Positions 9,850 through 18,881 of a stretch of DNA of 64,000 nt are shown piece after piece. Source of the DNA: Marinitoga aeolica. Lineage in GTDB: Bacteria; Thermotogota; Thermotogae; Petrotogales; Petrotogaceae. The stretch is from positions 124,001 through 188,000 of the forward strand of contig NZ_CP069362.1 in the NCBI RefSeq assembly GCF_029910535.1, written 5' to 3'. The notes beneath the pieces were generated by a model, which searched no databases, was not told the origin of the DNA, and worked only from the letters and a program-made list of their open reading frames with translations. Every line of letters begins with the position of its first letter. Positions within the stretch are counted from its first letter, which is position 1. A program made the position numbers and the translations under genes.

Positions 9850-11364
9850 GTGGCAAGGCAAAAGTGGGGTTCAAGGTGGGCTTTTGTTTTAGCAGCTATA
9901 GGTTCAGCTGCTGGATTAGGTAACGCATGGCGTTTCCCTTATATGGCATATCAAAACGGTGGAGGAGCTTTCTACATTCCTTATTTTGTAGCATTATTCA
10001 TTGCGGGTATTCCCATCTTAATGGCCGAATTTGCTATTGGTCAAGGATTCCAATCAAGTGCTCCAAAAGCATTAGGAAAAGTTTCTAAAAATGCTGAATT
10101 TATTGGTTGGTGGGCTGTTATTACAGGTTCTATTATTACATTTTATTATAATGTAATTATGGCTTGGATCTTCAATTACTTATATCATTCATTAGGTGTT
10201 GCTTGGAAAAATGATCCTAAGGGATTTTTCTTTGGAGATTTCTTAAAATTAACTGATGGGCCTGGACAATTAGGCGGATTAAGATGGCCTATTGTTATTG
10301 GATTATTAATCTCATGGTTATGGATATATATGATTTTAAGAAAAGGTACAGAATCTGTTGGAAAAACTGTTATGTGGACTGTACCATTGCCTGTAGTTTT
10401 ATTGCTATTATTGGGTATTAGAGGAATAACATTACCAGGTGCTGCAACAGGTTTAAATTATTTATTCCAACCAAATTTTGCTAAATTAGCTGATGCAAGA
10501 GTTTGGGCTAATGCATTTGGTCAGATTTTCTTTTCATTAAGTGTTGCTTTCGGTATCATGATTGCATATGGAAGTTATAATAGCAAAAAAAATGATGTCG
10601 CTAATAATGCAATCATCACTGCATTAGGAAATTCTGCTACATCTTTCTTAGCCGGTATAGCTGTTTTCTCAGTATTAGGATATATGGCTCAACAAATGAA
10701 CGTTCAGGTAAATGAAGTTGTTAGTGGTGGTGTAGGATTAGCATTTGTTGTTTATCCACAAGCAATATCATTAATTCCAGGTGGTCCTATTGTACAATCA
10801 ATTATAGGCTTGGCATTTTTCATTATGTTGCTGACACTTGGTATTGATTCTGCTTTTTCATTAGTAGAAGCAATCGAAGCTGCTGCTGGTGACAAATTTA
10901 AAGTTAACAAAAAATCTTTCTTAATTGGATTTTCAATATTAGGATTTATTTTTGGTTTATTATTTGCTACACAGGGTGGTTTATACTGGTTAGATATAAT
11001 AGATCATTTTATGGGGACATATGCATTATTAGTTGTTGGTATTCTTGAATCAATTGTAATCGGATGGATATTTGGTGCAGATAGATTAAGAAAATACATA
11101 AATTCAGTATCAGAAATAAAAATTGGCGGATGGTTTGATCTTTCACTAAAATTTGTTATTCCTATTGTATTGATCATAATTTTAGGACTTAATATATTTG
11201 ATGAAATCAAAAATCCATATGGTGGCTATCCAGCATGGGCATTGGCAACAGGATTTATCGTATTTATATTGGTACCTATTTTGGCAATTATATTTGCTAA
11301 AATGCCATCTAAAGACGAGAAGTATAGTGTCCAGGTTACAGAAATTACTTTAGAAGAAGAGTAA
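9850..11364 (+). CDS. Na+-dependent transporter, NSS/SNF family
   Basis: Neurotransmitter:sodium symporter family (LeuT/MetP fold), 504 residues from the GTG at 9850, about 11-12 membrane segments. The N-terminus has the signature WGSRWAFVLAAIGSAAGLGN followed by WRFPY, which forms part of the Na+ and substrate sites. The GTG has AGGAG at 9837-9841, so the ATG at 9832 (MRGVIF) overlaps the RBS and is probably not used. A tiny membrane-protein gene follows after 12 bases, which points to the MetP-MetS subgroup importing amino acids such as methionine or alanine. Substrate is inferred. Confidence 0.93.
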   Translation: MARQKWGSRWAFVLAAIGSAAGLGNAWRFPYMAYQNGGGAFYIPYFVALFIAGIPILMAEFAIGQGFQSSAPKALGKVSKNAEFIGWWAVITGSIITFYYNVIMAWIFNYLYHSLGVAWKNDPKGFFFGDFLKLTDGPGQLGGLRWPIVIGLLISWLWIYMILRKGTESVGKTVMWTVPLPVVLLLLLGIRGITLPGAATGLNYLFQPNFAKLADARVWANAFGQIFFSLSVAFGIMIAYGSYNSKKNDVANNAIITALGNSATSFLAGIAVFSVLGYMAQQMNVQVNEVVSGGVGLAFVVYPQAISLIPGGPIVQSIIGLAFFIMLLTLGIDSAFSLVEAIEAAAGDKFKVNKKSFLIGFSILGFIFGLLFATQGGLYWLDIIDHFMGTYALLVVGILESIVIGWIFGADRLRKYINSVSEIKIGGWFDLSLKFVIPIVLIIILGLNIFDEIKNPYGGYPAWALATGFIVFILVPILAIIFAKMPSKDEKYSVQVTEITLEEE

Positions 11365-11376
11365 GGGGGCAGAAAT

Positions 11377-11478
11377 ATGACAGGAAGTGCTATATTTTTT
11401 ATGATTTTTGCCGGTGTTGTTTTATTTGGTGGTTTAGGTTGGTCTTTAAACATAGCAGCTAAAGCTAATAAAAAATAA
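11377..11478 (+). CDS. MetS-like small subunit of NSS transporter (33 aa)
   Basis: A 33-residue protein starting MTGSAIFFMIFAG and ending AAKANKK, with a single membrane helix (about residues 5-26) containing the WGG-like bend LFGGLGWS and a short basic tail. GGGGG at 11365-11369 provides an RBS and the gene is 12 bases after the transporter. Short one-helix proteins of this kind accompany NSS transporters; in Corynebacterium MetS is needed with MetP. The size, helix, basic tail and position all fit. It is too short for usual gene callers. Confidence 0.8.
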   Translation: MTGSAIFFMIFAGVVLFGGLGWSLNIAAKANKK

Positions 11479-11495
11479 TCTTATAAAATAATTTT

Positions 11496-11527
11496 AAGTG
11501 CAACGTTTTATAACGTTGCACTTTTTT
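11496..11527 (+). terminator. Intrinsic terminator after the NSS-MetS operon
   Basis: Perfect 12-bp stem AAGTGCAACGTT / AACGTTGCACTT with a 4-nt loop, followed by a T run (11522-11527). Confidence 0.92.
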
Positions 11528-11561
11528 GTTATAATCTAATAAAAAGAAAGGAGATTCCTTT

Positions 11562-12470
11562 ATGAAATATTATAACTTAAAGTCATTATATATTGAAAAT
11601 GAGTATATCAAAGTGGATGTTATACCAGAACTAGGTGCAAAAATTGCATCCATATATTATAAACCACAAAAATTTGAGGTTTTATTCCAGCCGCCAAAAA
11701 AAAGGTACAAAATTGCAAGATATGGTGATTCTTTTGAAAAATATGATACTTCTGGAATTGATGAAATGTTTCCAAATATAGATGAAGGCATTTATCCTTT
11801 TGAAGAATTTTATGGCAAAAAACTGCCTGATCATGGTGAATTATGGAGTATTCCGTGGAAATGTAAAAAAATACATAATAGTATATTTTGTGAAGTTAAA
11901 AGCCCTAAATTTAATTATATTTTTAAGAGAACTATTGAATTAAATAATAATAGTATTACATTCAATTACTCAGTAAAAAATCTAAACAATCATTTATTTA
12001 GAGGATTTTGGGCATTTCATGGACTACTTGCAATAGACAATAATAGCGAAATTATTTTAGATGGTATAAATAAAGTACTAAACATAAAAAAAGATAGTAA
12101 ATATTTAGGAAATGGAGAAAACATTTGTGATTACCCCATATATAATAATTATTATCTAAACAAATTTTTACCTGTTGAATCTAAAAATACGGAAAAATTT
12201 TATTTATTAGATAAAATTGACTCTGCAGAAGTTACTTTAAATAATAATAAATTGTTATACGAAATTTATTTTAAAGATATTCCTTATGTTGGAGTATGGA
12301 AAAATGAAGGTGGTTTTAAAGGTGAATATAATTGTGCAATAGAACCATGTAATGGTTTCTATGACTCGCTTGAAATAGCCAAAAAACATGGAAAATACTT
12401 AACTTTTGAGCCAAATGAAGAAAAAAATTGGTGTCTAACCATAACACTTAAAAATTTTTTTAATTTATGA
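11562..12470 (+). CDS. Aldose 1-epimerase-like protein (galactose mutarotase superfamily)
   Basis: 302-residue cytoplasmic protein of the galactose-mutarotase fold. The probable catalytic histidine is in the PDHGELWSIPWK motif near residue 90, and the C-terminal FEPNEEKNWCL region fits the family. Typical GalM proteins are longer (about 340) and differ in the N-terminal part, so it could act on another sugar or be a sugar-phosphate epimerase. Location 2 kb from the Leloir genes is suggestive, but it has its own RBS (AAAGGAG) and lies after a terminator. Confidence 0.75.
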   Translation: MKYYNLKSLYIENEYIKVDVIPELGAKIASIYYKPQKFEVLFQPPKKRYKIARYGDSFEKYDTSGIDEMFPNIDEGIYPFEEFYGKKLPDHGELWSIPWKCKKIHNSIFCEVKSPKFNYIFKRTIELNNNSITFNYSVKNLNNHLFRGFWAFHGLLAIDNNSEIILDGINKVLNIKKDSKYLGNGENICDYPIYNNYYLNKFLPVESKNTEKFYLLDKIDSAEVTLNNNKLLYEIYFKDIPYVGVWKNEGGFKGEYNCAIEPCNGFYDSLEIAKKHGKYLTFEPNEEKNWCLTITLKNFFNL

Positions 12471-12499
12471 TATAATATAATTAGGAAAACTAATTATAT
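12471..12499 (+). promoter_or_regulatory. -10 box and 10-bp inverted repeat upstream of alcohol dehydrogenase
   Basis: TATAAT at 12471-12476 overlaps a perfect inverted repeat ATATAATTAG / CTAATTATAT (12475-12484, 12490-12499; 5-nt spacer). No good -35 is seen. The repeat could be an operator or a leader hairpin; regulator unknown. Confidence 0.45.
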
Positions 12500-12513
12500 A
12501 AGGGGGTGTTTGA

Positions 12514-13686
12514 ATGAAAAATTTTGTTTTTCATAATCCAACAAAATTAATCTTTGGAGAAAATACCATAAAAGAAATTGGTAAAGAAATTAAAAATCAT
12601 GGTATTAAAAAAATTTTATTGCACTATGGTGGAGGTTCAATAAAAAAGAATGGCGTTTATGATGTTGTAATTAATTCGCTTAAAGAAAATAACATAGAAT
12701 GGATAGAAGTGTCTGGAGTTAAACCTAATCCCAGATTATCTAAAGTATATGAAGGTATTAAAATTGCTAAAGAAAACAATGTAGAAGGCATTTTAGCTGT
12801 AGGTGGTGGAAGTGTTATAGATTCTTCAAAAGCTATAGCTGGAGGATTTTATTATGATGGAGATATTTGGGATGCATATTCTGGGAAATATAATATAGAA
12901 AAAGCTTTACCTCTTTTCACTGTTTTAACTCTTTCAGCTACTGGTTCCGAAATGAACGGAAACTCTGTCATTACCAAAGAAGAAACTAAGCAAAAATGGG
13001 CAACTCATTCTAAGGCATTATATCCAAAAGTTTCTATTATAGATCCAACTGCACAATACACATTACCTACAAAACAAACTATAAATGGTGCTGTTGATGC
13101 GATAAGTCATGTAATGGAATATTATTTTGATGGAACTCCAGGAACAGAAATTCAATCACAAATAGCAGAAGGTATTATTAGAACAGTTATAAAAAGTACA
13201 GAAATTTTATTAAATAATCCTAAAGATTATGATGCTCGCTCTAATTTAGCTTGGAGTGCAACTTTAGCTTTAAATGGATTGTTGATGGCTGGATCTTCTG
13301 GAGGTGATTGGTCTAGCCACGGATTAGAACATTCTGTCTCTGCATTATTTGATATAGCTCATGGTGAAGGATTGGCTATTATATTCCCAGCATGGTTAGA
13401 ATATGTAAAAAATGAAGATATTGATAAATTTGATAGATTTGCTAAAGAAATATTCAATATAGATACGGGAAATCCTTCTACAGATGCTAAACTTGGAATT
13501 GAAGCTTTAAAAGAATGGTATAAAAAAATAGGACAACCAATTTCATTAAAAGAAATAGGAGCTACAGAAAACGATATTGATAAATTAGTTGAAAATGCTG
13601 TTCAAAGAGCTCCAATGGGTAAGCTTAAAAAATTAGGCGAAAAAGAAATAAGAGACATATACCTTATAGCATTAAATAATAAATGA
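12514..13686 (+). CDS. Iron-containing alcohol dehydrogenase (BdhA/YqhD-like)
   Basis: Group III NAD(P)H-dependent alcohol/aldehyde reductase, 390 residues, cytoplasmic. The N-terminal nucleotide-binding half contains GGGSVIDSSKAIA. The metal site is D195 and H199 (DAISH), H269 (SHGLEH) and H283 (AHGEG). The N-terminus FVFHNPTKLIFGE is typical of butanol-dehydrogenase-like members, so aldehyde disposal during fermentation is a likely role. Starts at ATG behind GGGGG (12502-12506). Monocistronic, followed by a shared terminator. Confidence 0.92.
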   Translation: MKNFVFHNPTKLIFGENTIKEIGKEIKNHGIKKILLHYGGGSIKKNGVYDVVINSLKENNIEWIEVSGVKPNPRLSKVYEGIKIAKENNVEGILAVGGGSVIDSSKAIAGGFYYDGDIWDAYSGKYNIEKALPLFTVLTLSATGSEMNGNSVITKEETKQKWATHSKALYPKVSIIDPTAQYTLPTKQTINGAVDAISHVMEYYFDGTPGTEIQSQIAEGIIRTVIKSTEILLNNPKDYDARSNLAWSATLALNGLLMAGSSGGDWSSHGLEHSVSALFDIAHGEGLAIIFPAWLEYVKNEDIDKFDRFAKEIFNIDTGNPSTDAKLGIEALKEWYKKIGQPISLKEIGATENDIDKLVENAVQRAPMGKLKKLGEKEIRDIYLIALNNK

Positions 13687-13706
13687 CACCCATCAGGGTG
13701 TCATTT
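13681..13706. terminator. Bidirectional terminator between alcohol dehydrogenase and TetR gene
   Basis: Perfect stem AAATGACACCC / GGGTGTCATTT (11 bp, 4-nt loop) between convergent genes; it contains both stop codons (13684-13686 on plus, 13701-13703 on minus). Confidence 0.88.
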
Positions 13707-14813
13707 CAATATTCCACGGGATAAATATTCTGATAGTTTCATCAAAAAATCTTCTTTATTTTTTATAGTATTTTCAAATAAATACTCAATACCCGTATAA
13801 TGTGAAATACCCATTAAAAACATCGCTGTCATTTCTTTATTATCATTTTTAATATTTTCTAAATTTTCTAAATATCCTTTTTTAAAATCTTCATAATATT
13901 TTTTTACTTCATCCTTAACGACAAATTCAGCTTCTCTTATTATCTCGTAATAGTTTCTATTTTTAGAAAAAAATTCTAAAAACAAATATATACCGACAAT
14001 TTCTTTTTCCAATCTATTCAAATGTTCAGGTATATTCCTTGAAATGAAAAATCGCGTTTTACGACTTATTTGTTTTACAATCTCCCTTAAAAATTCTTCT
14101 TTGCTTGAAAAATAAATATAAAATGTCCCTACAGCAAGATTAACATAATTTGTTATCTCAAAAATTTTAACCTTATGAAATCCCTTTTTACTAAAAAGTT
14201 CTATGCCTGCTTCTATTAAAACTTGCTTTGTTGTTTTTTCTAATTCTTCACAATCCCTAATATTCAAATTAAATAAATTTTCTTTTACTTTTTCTTCAAA
14301 AATACCATTAAAAATCATGTCATAAAAATTTTTTTCTTCTAGATTGATCCATCCATATGATGACATAATCCCTAAAAATCTCAATCCACCTATTATATAT
14401 ATGTAATCTACTTCATTAATTTTTCTATCAAAAATTTTTTCTAATATGTCAATATATATATTTCTAAGTTTTTTTTCATATTTTGGAAATCGATATTGTC
14501 CTTCTCTAAAAATTGTCACAAGAGGTTTATATTTTATTGCTGCTTCAAATACTATATTGAAAAATGATTTTAGTTTTTCTTCTACAGTATTACCATAAAA
14601 TTGATAAAATTCCTTTTCAAATACATCTAATAAATCTTTTAATAAAAACTCAAAAAGTTCTTGTTTATTTTTAAAATAATTATAAAATACGCCATTTGAT
14701 AATTCAGCATTTCTACAAATTTCAGCTACGGAAACGGTATCATACCAGCGTTTTGAAAATAATTCAATTGCAGATTCAATAAGTTTTTCTTTTACATTTC
14801 TCTTTTTTTTCAT
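13701..14813 (-). CDS. Tandem TetR-family regulator (two TetR modules in one chain)
   Basis: One chain of about 370 residues carrying two complete TetR-type DNA-binding domains. The first is at about residues 5-55 (AIELFSKRWYDTVSVAEIC, then SNGVFYNYFKNKQELF). The second is at about 195-245 (GIELFSKKGFHKVKIFEIT, then AVGTFYIYFSSKEEFL). Each is followed by a helical ligand-type domain. Normal TetR proteins are about 190-220 residues. The two recognition helices differ. The ATG at 14813 has GGAG 8 bases upstream and is preferred to the TTG at 14834. It is the last gene of the acyl-CoA/Liv cluster and probably controls it. Confidence 0.88.
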   Translation of the reverse strand: MKKKRNVKEKLIESAIELFSKRWYDTVSVAEICRNAELSNGVFYNYFKNKQELFEFLLKDLLDVFEKEFYQFYGNTVEEKLKSFFNIVFEAAIKYKPLVTIFREGQYRFPKYEKKLRNIYIDILEKIFDRKINEVDYIYIIGGLRFLGIMSSYGWINLEEKNFYDMIFNGIFEEKVKENLFNLNIRDCEELEKTTKQVLIEAGIELFSKKGFHKVKIFEITNYVNLAVGTFYIYFSSKEEFLREIVKQISRKTRFFISRNIPEHLNRLEKEIVGIYLFLEFFSKNRNYYEIIREAEFVVKDEVKKYYEDFKKGYLENLENIKNDNKEMTAMFLMGISHYTGIEYLFENTIKNKEDFLMKLSEYLSRGILK

Positions 14814-14830
14814 AGCATCAACTCCAAAAA

Positions 14831-16531
14831 TCAAAAATTTTTCATTATCTCCTTAAATAACTCAGGATCTTCAACAATTACAGAATGTCCTACATGTTCA
14901 ATAATTTTTATTTCGCCTTTTAAATATCGAATAGTGTTTTTAGCCATTTCTTCAGTTATTAATAAATCCTTTTTACCCACAATGAATAAAACTTTATTCT
15001 TATAATTTTTTGCTAAATTTACATAATTAATTTTTTCTAATGCTCTTGCATTTCCTGTAAAACATTCTTCTTTCATTAATAATGCTTCATTAGTTAATTC
15101 ATCGAGGAGTTTTTCATCTTTATTTTCTGGCATAATTCCATTTAAAGCTTGTTTTAATAATGTTTTATTACCTTTATACATTTCCAAAATAGGGTAATAT
15201 TCCTCAGGTGTTTTTAATCCGTCAATTGGTGCTGAATCAATCAAAATCATTTTTTCGGATTTTTCTGGGTATCTAAAACTTAAAGATTGAGCAACTGCTC
15301 CTCCCAAAGAATGTCCTACTATAATAGCTTTTTCTATCTGTAATTTATCCATAAACATTTTCACATAATCTGCATATAAATCTATATCACATTTTTCTAT
15401 TCTATCACTTCTACCAAAATTAGGTAAATCCATGGCATATGTATGATATCCTTCAATATCCATAACTTTTTGATACCAACGAGCAGATGCAAAATTTCCA
15501 TGTATCATTATAACAGGTTTTCCATTACCATTCTCATAATAACAAATTTTCTTATTGTTAACTTCAATATATTTTTCCCCCATATTTTTTCGCCTCCATG
15601 CACTTTTTTTTATTTTAACATATGGTATCTCAAAATACTTATAAAATCCCATTAATAATCCGTAAAAAATACCTTTTGGAAAAAACAACACAAATATTAT
15701 TAATAGTGTTCCAAAAATTAAAGACATTGGTATTGAAGATCTTGAAAATAAAAATGGTAATCCAGTTATAATGGTAGCGCCTATTAATCCCCCATGTATT
15801 GTAGAAATCCCTCCTATAATAATCATAGCTAATAAATTCAATGATGTGGATAAACCAAAATCAGATGGAGAAACATATCCTAATGTATGCGCATATAATG
15901 TTCCAGAAATTCCACCTAAAATAGCACTAATAACAAATGCATGAAGTTTTATATATGATATATTTATCCCATAGGCTTTAGAAGCCACTTCGCTTTCTCT
16001 TACCATTTTATATTTTATACCAATAGGTGAATTTACTATTTTTAAAGCAAAAAAAGTTAATATAACATAAAAAATTAAATTAATTATATACATTCCAAAG
16101 TCATTTTTAATTAATGATGGTATATTTCTTAATCCTATATGTCCACCCAGTGGTTCTATTGCACCTATTAATTGCTCAATTGCAATACCAAATGCCATTG
16201 TAGCAATTGCTAAGTAAAATCCTTTTAATCTCAGAGCTGGCAATCCTATTAACAATCCTAATATTGCTGATAATACTATAGAAATAAATAAATTTACAAC
16301 AAAAGGCATATGAAAATTTAAAGTTAAATATGCTGTAGTATATGCACCAATTGCCATAAATGCTCCATGACCAATAGAAATTTGTCCAGCATATCCCGAT
16401 ATAATATTTAAACCTAATGCAGATATAGAAAATATTAAAATACTTGAAAAAATCAATAAAATAAATGGTTTAGATATAAATATTAAACCCAATATTACAC
16501 CAAATAATAAAATATATAATGATTGCTTCAT
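14831..16531 (-). CDS. LivM permease fused to an alpha/beta hydrolase
   Basis: 566-residue open frame joining two unrelated domains. Residues 1-300 are a LivM-type inner-membrane permease (GLNIISGYAGQISIGHGAFM, later GGISTIHGG and FFPKGIF). From about 317 on it is a cytoplasmic alpha/beta hydrolase with oxyanion motif MIHGNFAS, nucleophile elbow GHSLGG and the C-terminal histidine in EHVGHSV. At the junction a perfect RBS (GGAGG, 15593-15597 on minus) precedes an in-frame ATG at 15583. The hydrolase could therefore also be made alone, as 250 residues. The ATG at 16531 has GGGAG upstream and follows the livH stop directly. Confidence 0.87.
   Translation of the reverse strand: MKQSLYILLFGVILGLIFISKPFILLIFSSILIFSISALGLNIISGYAGQISIGHGAFMAIGAYTTAYLTLNFHMPFVVNLFISIVLSAILGLLIGLPALRLKGFYLAIATMAFGIAIEQLIGAIEPLGGHIGLRNIPSLIKNDFGMYIINLIFYVILTFFALKIVNSPIGIKYKMVRESEVASKAYGINISYIKLHAFVISAILGGISGTLYAHTLGYVSPSDFGLSTSLNLLAMIIIGGISTIHGGLIGATIITGLPFLFSRSSIPMSLIFGTLLIIFVLFFPKGIFYGLLMGFYKYFEIPYVKIKKSAWRRKNMGEKYIEVNNKKICYYENGNGKPVIMIHGNFASARWYQKVMDIEGYHTYAMDLPNFGRSDRIEKCDIDLYADYVKMFMDKLQIEKAIIVGHSLGGAVAQSLSFRYPEKSEKMILIDSAPIDGLKTPEEYYPILEMYKGNKTLLKQALNGIMPENKDEKLLDELTNEALLMKEECFTGNARALEKINYVNLAKNYKNKVLFIVGKKDLLITEEMAKNTIRYLKGEIKIIEHVGHSVIVEDPELFKEIMKNF
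15581..15597 (-). promoter_or_regulatory. Internal ribosome binding site and start for the hydrolase domain
   Basis: Reading the minus strand: GGAGG, then 9 bases, then ATG (15583), in frame inside the livM-hydrolase fusion. The site looks like a former separate gene start. It implies either a lost livM stop or production of both fused and free hydrolase. Confidence 0.6.
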
Positions 16532-16532
16532 C

Positions 16533-17411
16533 TTAAACTCTCCCTTCAAAACCTTTAGAAAATATTCCAGAGGGCTTTACCACTAACATAATAATAATTA
16601 AAGCTAACACTATAGATAATTGAAAATCAGGAGAAATATACATACCAACTATTTTTTCAAGTATCCCTAAAATAATCCCACCAAAAATAGCTCCAAATAA
16701 ACTAGAAAAACCACCTAAAACACCCGCAGTAAATCCATATAATTGCATATTAATCATCATATTAGGATGTATATATTCTTTAGGAGCTATTAAAATACCT
16801 ACTAAAGCAGAGAGCATAATTCCTATACCCCACACTATGGAATCTATTTTGTTTATACTAATTCCTACTACACCAGCACCAATTTCATCTTGAGATCTTG
16901 CTCTTATTGCAGTTCCTAATTTAGTAAATTTCAAAAATAATGCCATTATAATAGCCACCGAAAGCGAAATAATTGTAATTCCCAAATCATTTATAGGCAT
17001 AACTAATATATTTTCTCCTAAATGCATTATTAATGGTGGACCTGTAAATAATTCTGGAAAAGATTGATAATCAGTTCCCCAAATTAATACACTCAGTCCT
17101 TCAAATATCATCAATAATCCTAAAGTAACAATTAACATTCCACCATGAGATATATGTTTTATAGGTTTTAGTATTTTATCTATTAAATATCCAAGAAAAA
17201 ATCCGAAAAATAATGCTGACAATATTGATATAATTAAACTATTAGTAATTGTATATATTGTAAATGCAAAAAATGTTGCTATCATTCCTGCATGTCCATG
17301 AGCAAAATTCATAACTCCCACACTTCTAAATATTAAAGCTATTCCAAAAGCCATTAGTCCATATAATGCTCCTTGTGGTATTCCTAAAATAATACTCTGT
17401 AATATCAACAT
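16533..17411 (-). CDS. livH: Branched-chain-type ABC transporter permease LivH
   Basis: Inner-membrane permease of the HAAT/Liv family, 292 residues, about eight membrane helices. The N-terminal signature GIPQGALYGLMAFGIALIF and VMNFAHGHAGM are diagnostic. It pairs with the LivM half of the downstream fusion. The start ATG at 17411 is 5 bases after the livF stop. The substrate class of such importers includes branched-chain amino acids, urea and short carboxylates; the surrounding acyl-CoA genes leave the cargo open. Confidence 0.92.
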   Translation of the reverse strand: MLILQSIILGIPQGALYGLMAFGIALIFRSVGVMNFAHGHAGMIATFFAFTIYTITNSLIISILSALFFGFFLGYLIDKILKPIKHISHGGMLIVTLGLLMIFEGLSVLIWGTDYQSFPELFTGPPLIMHLGENILVMPINDLGITIISLSVAIIMALFLKFTKLGTAIRARSQDEIGAGVVGISINKIDSIVWGIGIMLSALVGILIAPKEYIHPNMMINMQLYGFTAGVLGGFSSLFGAIFGGIILGILEKIVGMYISPDFQLSIVLALIIIMLVVKPSGIFSKGFEGRV

Positions 17412-17416
17412 TTACC

Positions 17417-18109
17417 TCACCTACCAAGATAAGCTTTTTTTATTTTTTCATCTTGAAGCATTTTTTTAGCATTGCCTGAATGTACTATTTTACCTGTTTC
17501 CAAAATATATGCTCTATCACTTATTTTTAAAGCTTTAATAGCATTTTGCTCAACTAACAAAATAGAAATTCCTTCTTTTTTTAATTCAATTAATACATTA
17601 AATATTTCATCAACTATAATAGGGGCTAAACCTAAAGAAGGCTCGTCAAGCATCAATATTTTGGGATCACTCATTAATGCTCTTCCAACAGCTAACATTT
17701 GTTGTTCTCCGCCAGATAATGAACCAGCAAATTGTTTTTTTCTATCTTTTAAAATTGGAAAAAGGTTATACACCTTTTCCAAATTATTTTTTTCATCTCC
17801 ACGAATAAAACTTCCCATTTTCAAATTTTCTTCAACATTTAATCCTGGAAAAATCCTTCTATTTTCCGGGCAAAGTATAATACCCCTTTTTACTAATTTT
17901 TGAGTGTTTTCTTTAGAAATATCTTCCTCATTAAAAAATAATTCTCTTTTACTTTTTACTAATTTCAGAATTCCAAATAATGTTGATGTTTTACCGGCGC
18001 CATTAGCACCTAATATAGAAACTATTTCTCCTTTTTTTATTTCAAATGAAATACCTTTAACTGCATTTACATGACCATAATTAACTATCAAATTATTTAT
18101 TTTAAGCAT
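17417..18109 (-). CDS. livF: Liv-type ABC transporter ATPase LivF
   Basis: Cytoplasmic ATPase, 230 residues. Walker A GANGAGKTST is near residue 36, followed by the LivF hallmark GIILCPENRRIFPGLNVEENL, signature SLSGGEQQMLAVGRAL and Walker B ILMLDEPSLGLAP. The second ATG (18109) is chosen, since the first at 18115 sits only one base behind GGGGGAG. The chosen start overlaps the livG stop by 8 bases. It works as a heterodimer with LivG. Confidence 0.92.
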   Translation of the reverse strand: MLKINNLIVNYGHVNAVKGISFEIKKGEIVSILGANGAGKTSTLFGILKLVKSKRELFFNEEDISKENTQKLVKRGIILCPENRRIFPGLNVEENLKMGSFIRGDEKNNLEKVYNLFPILKDRKKQFAGSLSGGEQQMLAVGRALMSDPKILMLDEPSLGLAPIIVDEIFNVLIELKKEGISILLVEQNAIKALKISDRAYILETGKIVHSGNAKKMLQDEKIKKAYLGR

Positions 18110-18860
18110 TCTCATTCTCCCCCAAATATACTTTTATTACTTCTTCATTATTAGCTATTTCATCAGGCGTTCCTTCTGCAATTTTTTCTCCAAAACTCAT
18201 AACAGTTATTTTATCTGAAATGTTCATAACCAAACTCATATCATGCTCTACTAATAATATAGTAATTTCTCTTTTTTTATTAATTAATTTAAAGATATCT
18301 TCAATTTCGTTGGTTTCTTCAGTATTTAATCCTGCAGCTGGCTCATCAAATAAAATAATTTTCGGTTCTGAAACTATAGCTCGAGCTATTTCTATCCTTT
18401 TTAAAATACCATACGAAAGTTGCGTTGGATAAGAAGATAATCTATTTTTTATACCTAATAACTCAGCAATTCCAAGAATTTTATCCCTAATATCTTTTTC
18501 AAAACTTTTTGATTTCCCATTAATCAATTGAATAATATCTCCATTAAAATTATGTACAATACCAGAATATATGTTCTCATACACATTTAAAAAATTAAAT
18601 AATTGCAAATTTTGAAATGTTCTTGTTATTCCTTTATATATTATTTCTTCAGGCTTAACTTTTAATAAATTTTTTCCTTGGAAAATTACTTCACCACTTA
18701 CAGGTTTTACAACACCTGTTATTACATTAAATAATGTGGTTTTGCCAGCACCATTCGGACCAATTAATGAATGTATTTTCCCTTTCTCAATAGTCATGCT
18801 CATATTCTTTACTGCAGTTAAACCACCAAATTTAACTGTTACATTTTTTATTTCAAGCAT
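18102..18860 (-). CDS. livG: Liv-type ABC transporter ATPase LivG
   Basis: Cytoplasmic ATPase, 252 residues from the ATG at 18860, which has AGAGGTGA just upstream; the longer frame to 18908 runs through the terminator hairpin and is not used. Walker A GPNGAGKTTLFN, the LivG motif GITRTFQNLQLFNFLNVYENI, signature LSYGILKRIEIARAIV and Walker B IILFDEPAAGLN are visible. The signature LSYG is a variant of LSGG seen in LivG proteins. Coupled to livF. Confidence 0.92.
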   Translation of the reverse strand: MLEIKNVTVKFGGLTAVKNMSMTIEKGKIHSLIGPNGAGKTTLFNVITGVVKPVSGEVIFQGKNLLKVKPEEIIYKGITRTFQNLQLFNFLNVYENIYSGIVHNFNGDIIQLINGKSKSFEKDIRDKILGIAELLGIKNRLSSYPTQLSYGILKRIEIARAIVSEPKIILFDEPAAGLNTEETNEIEDIFKLINKKREITILLVEHDMSLVMNISDKITVMSFGEKIAEGTPDEIANNEEVIKVYLGENENA

Positions 18861-18881
18861 TATTTCACCTCTTTTAATAAA

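Noticed and set aside
14832-14834. TTG at 14834 as start of the tandem TetR gene
   Set aside because: The ATG at 14813 has GGAG at ideal spacing; the TTG would overlap the preceding stop without an RBS.
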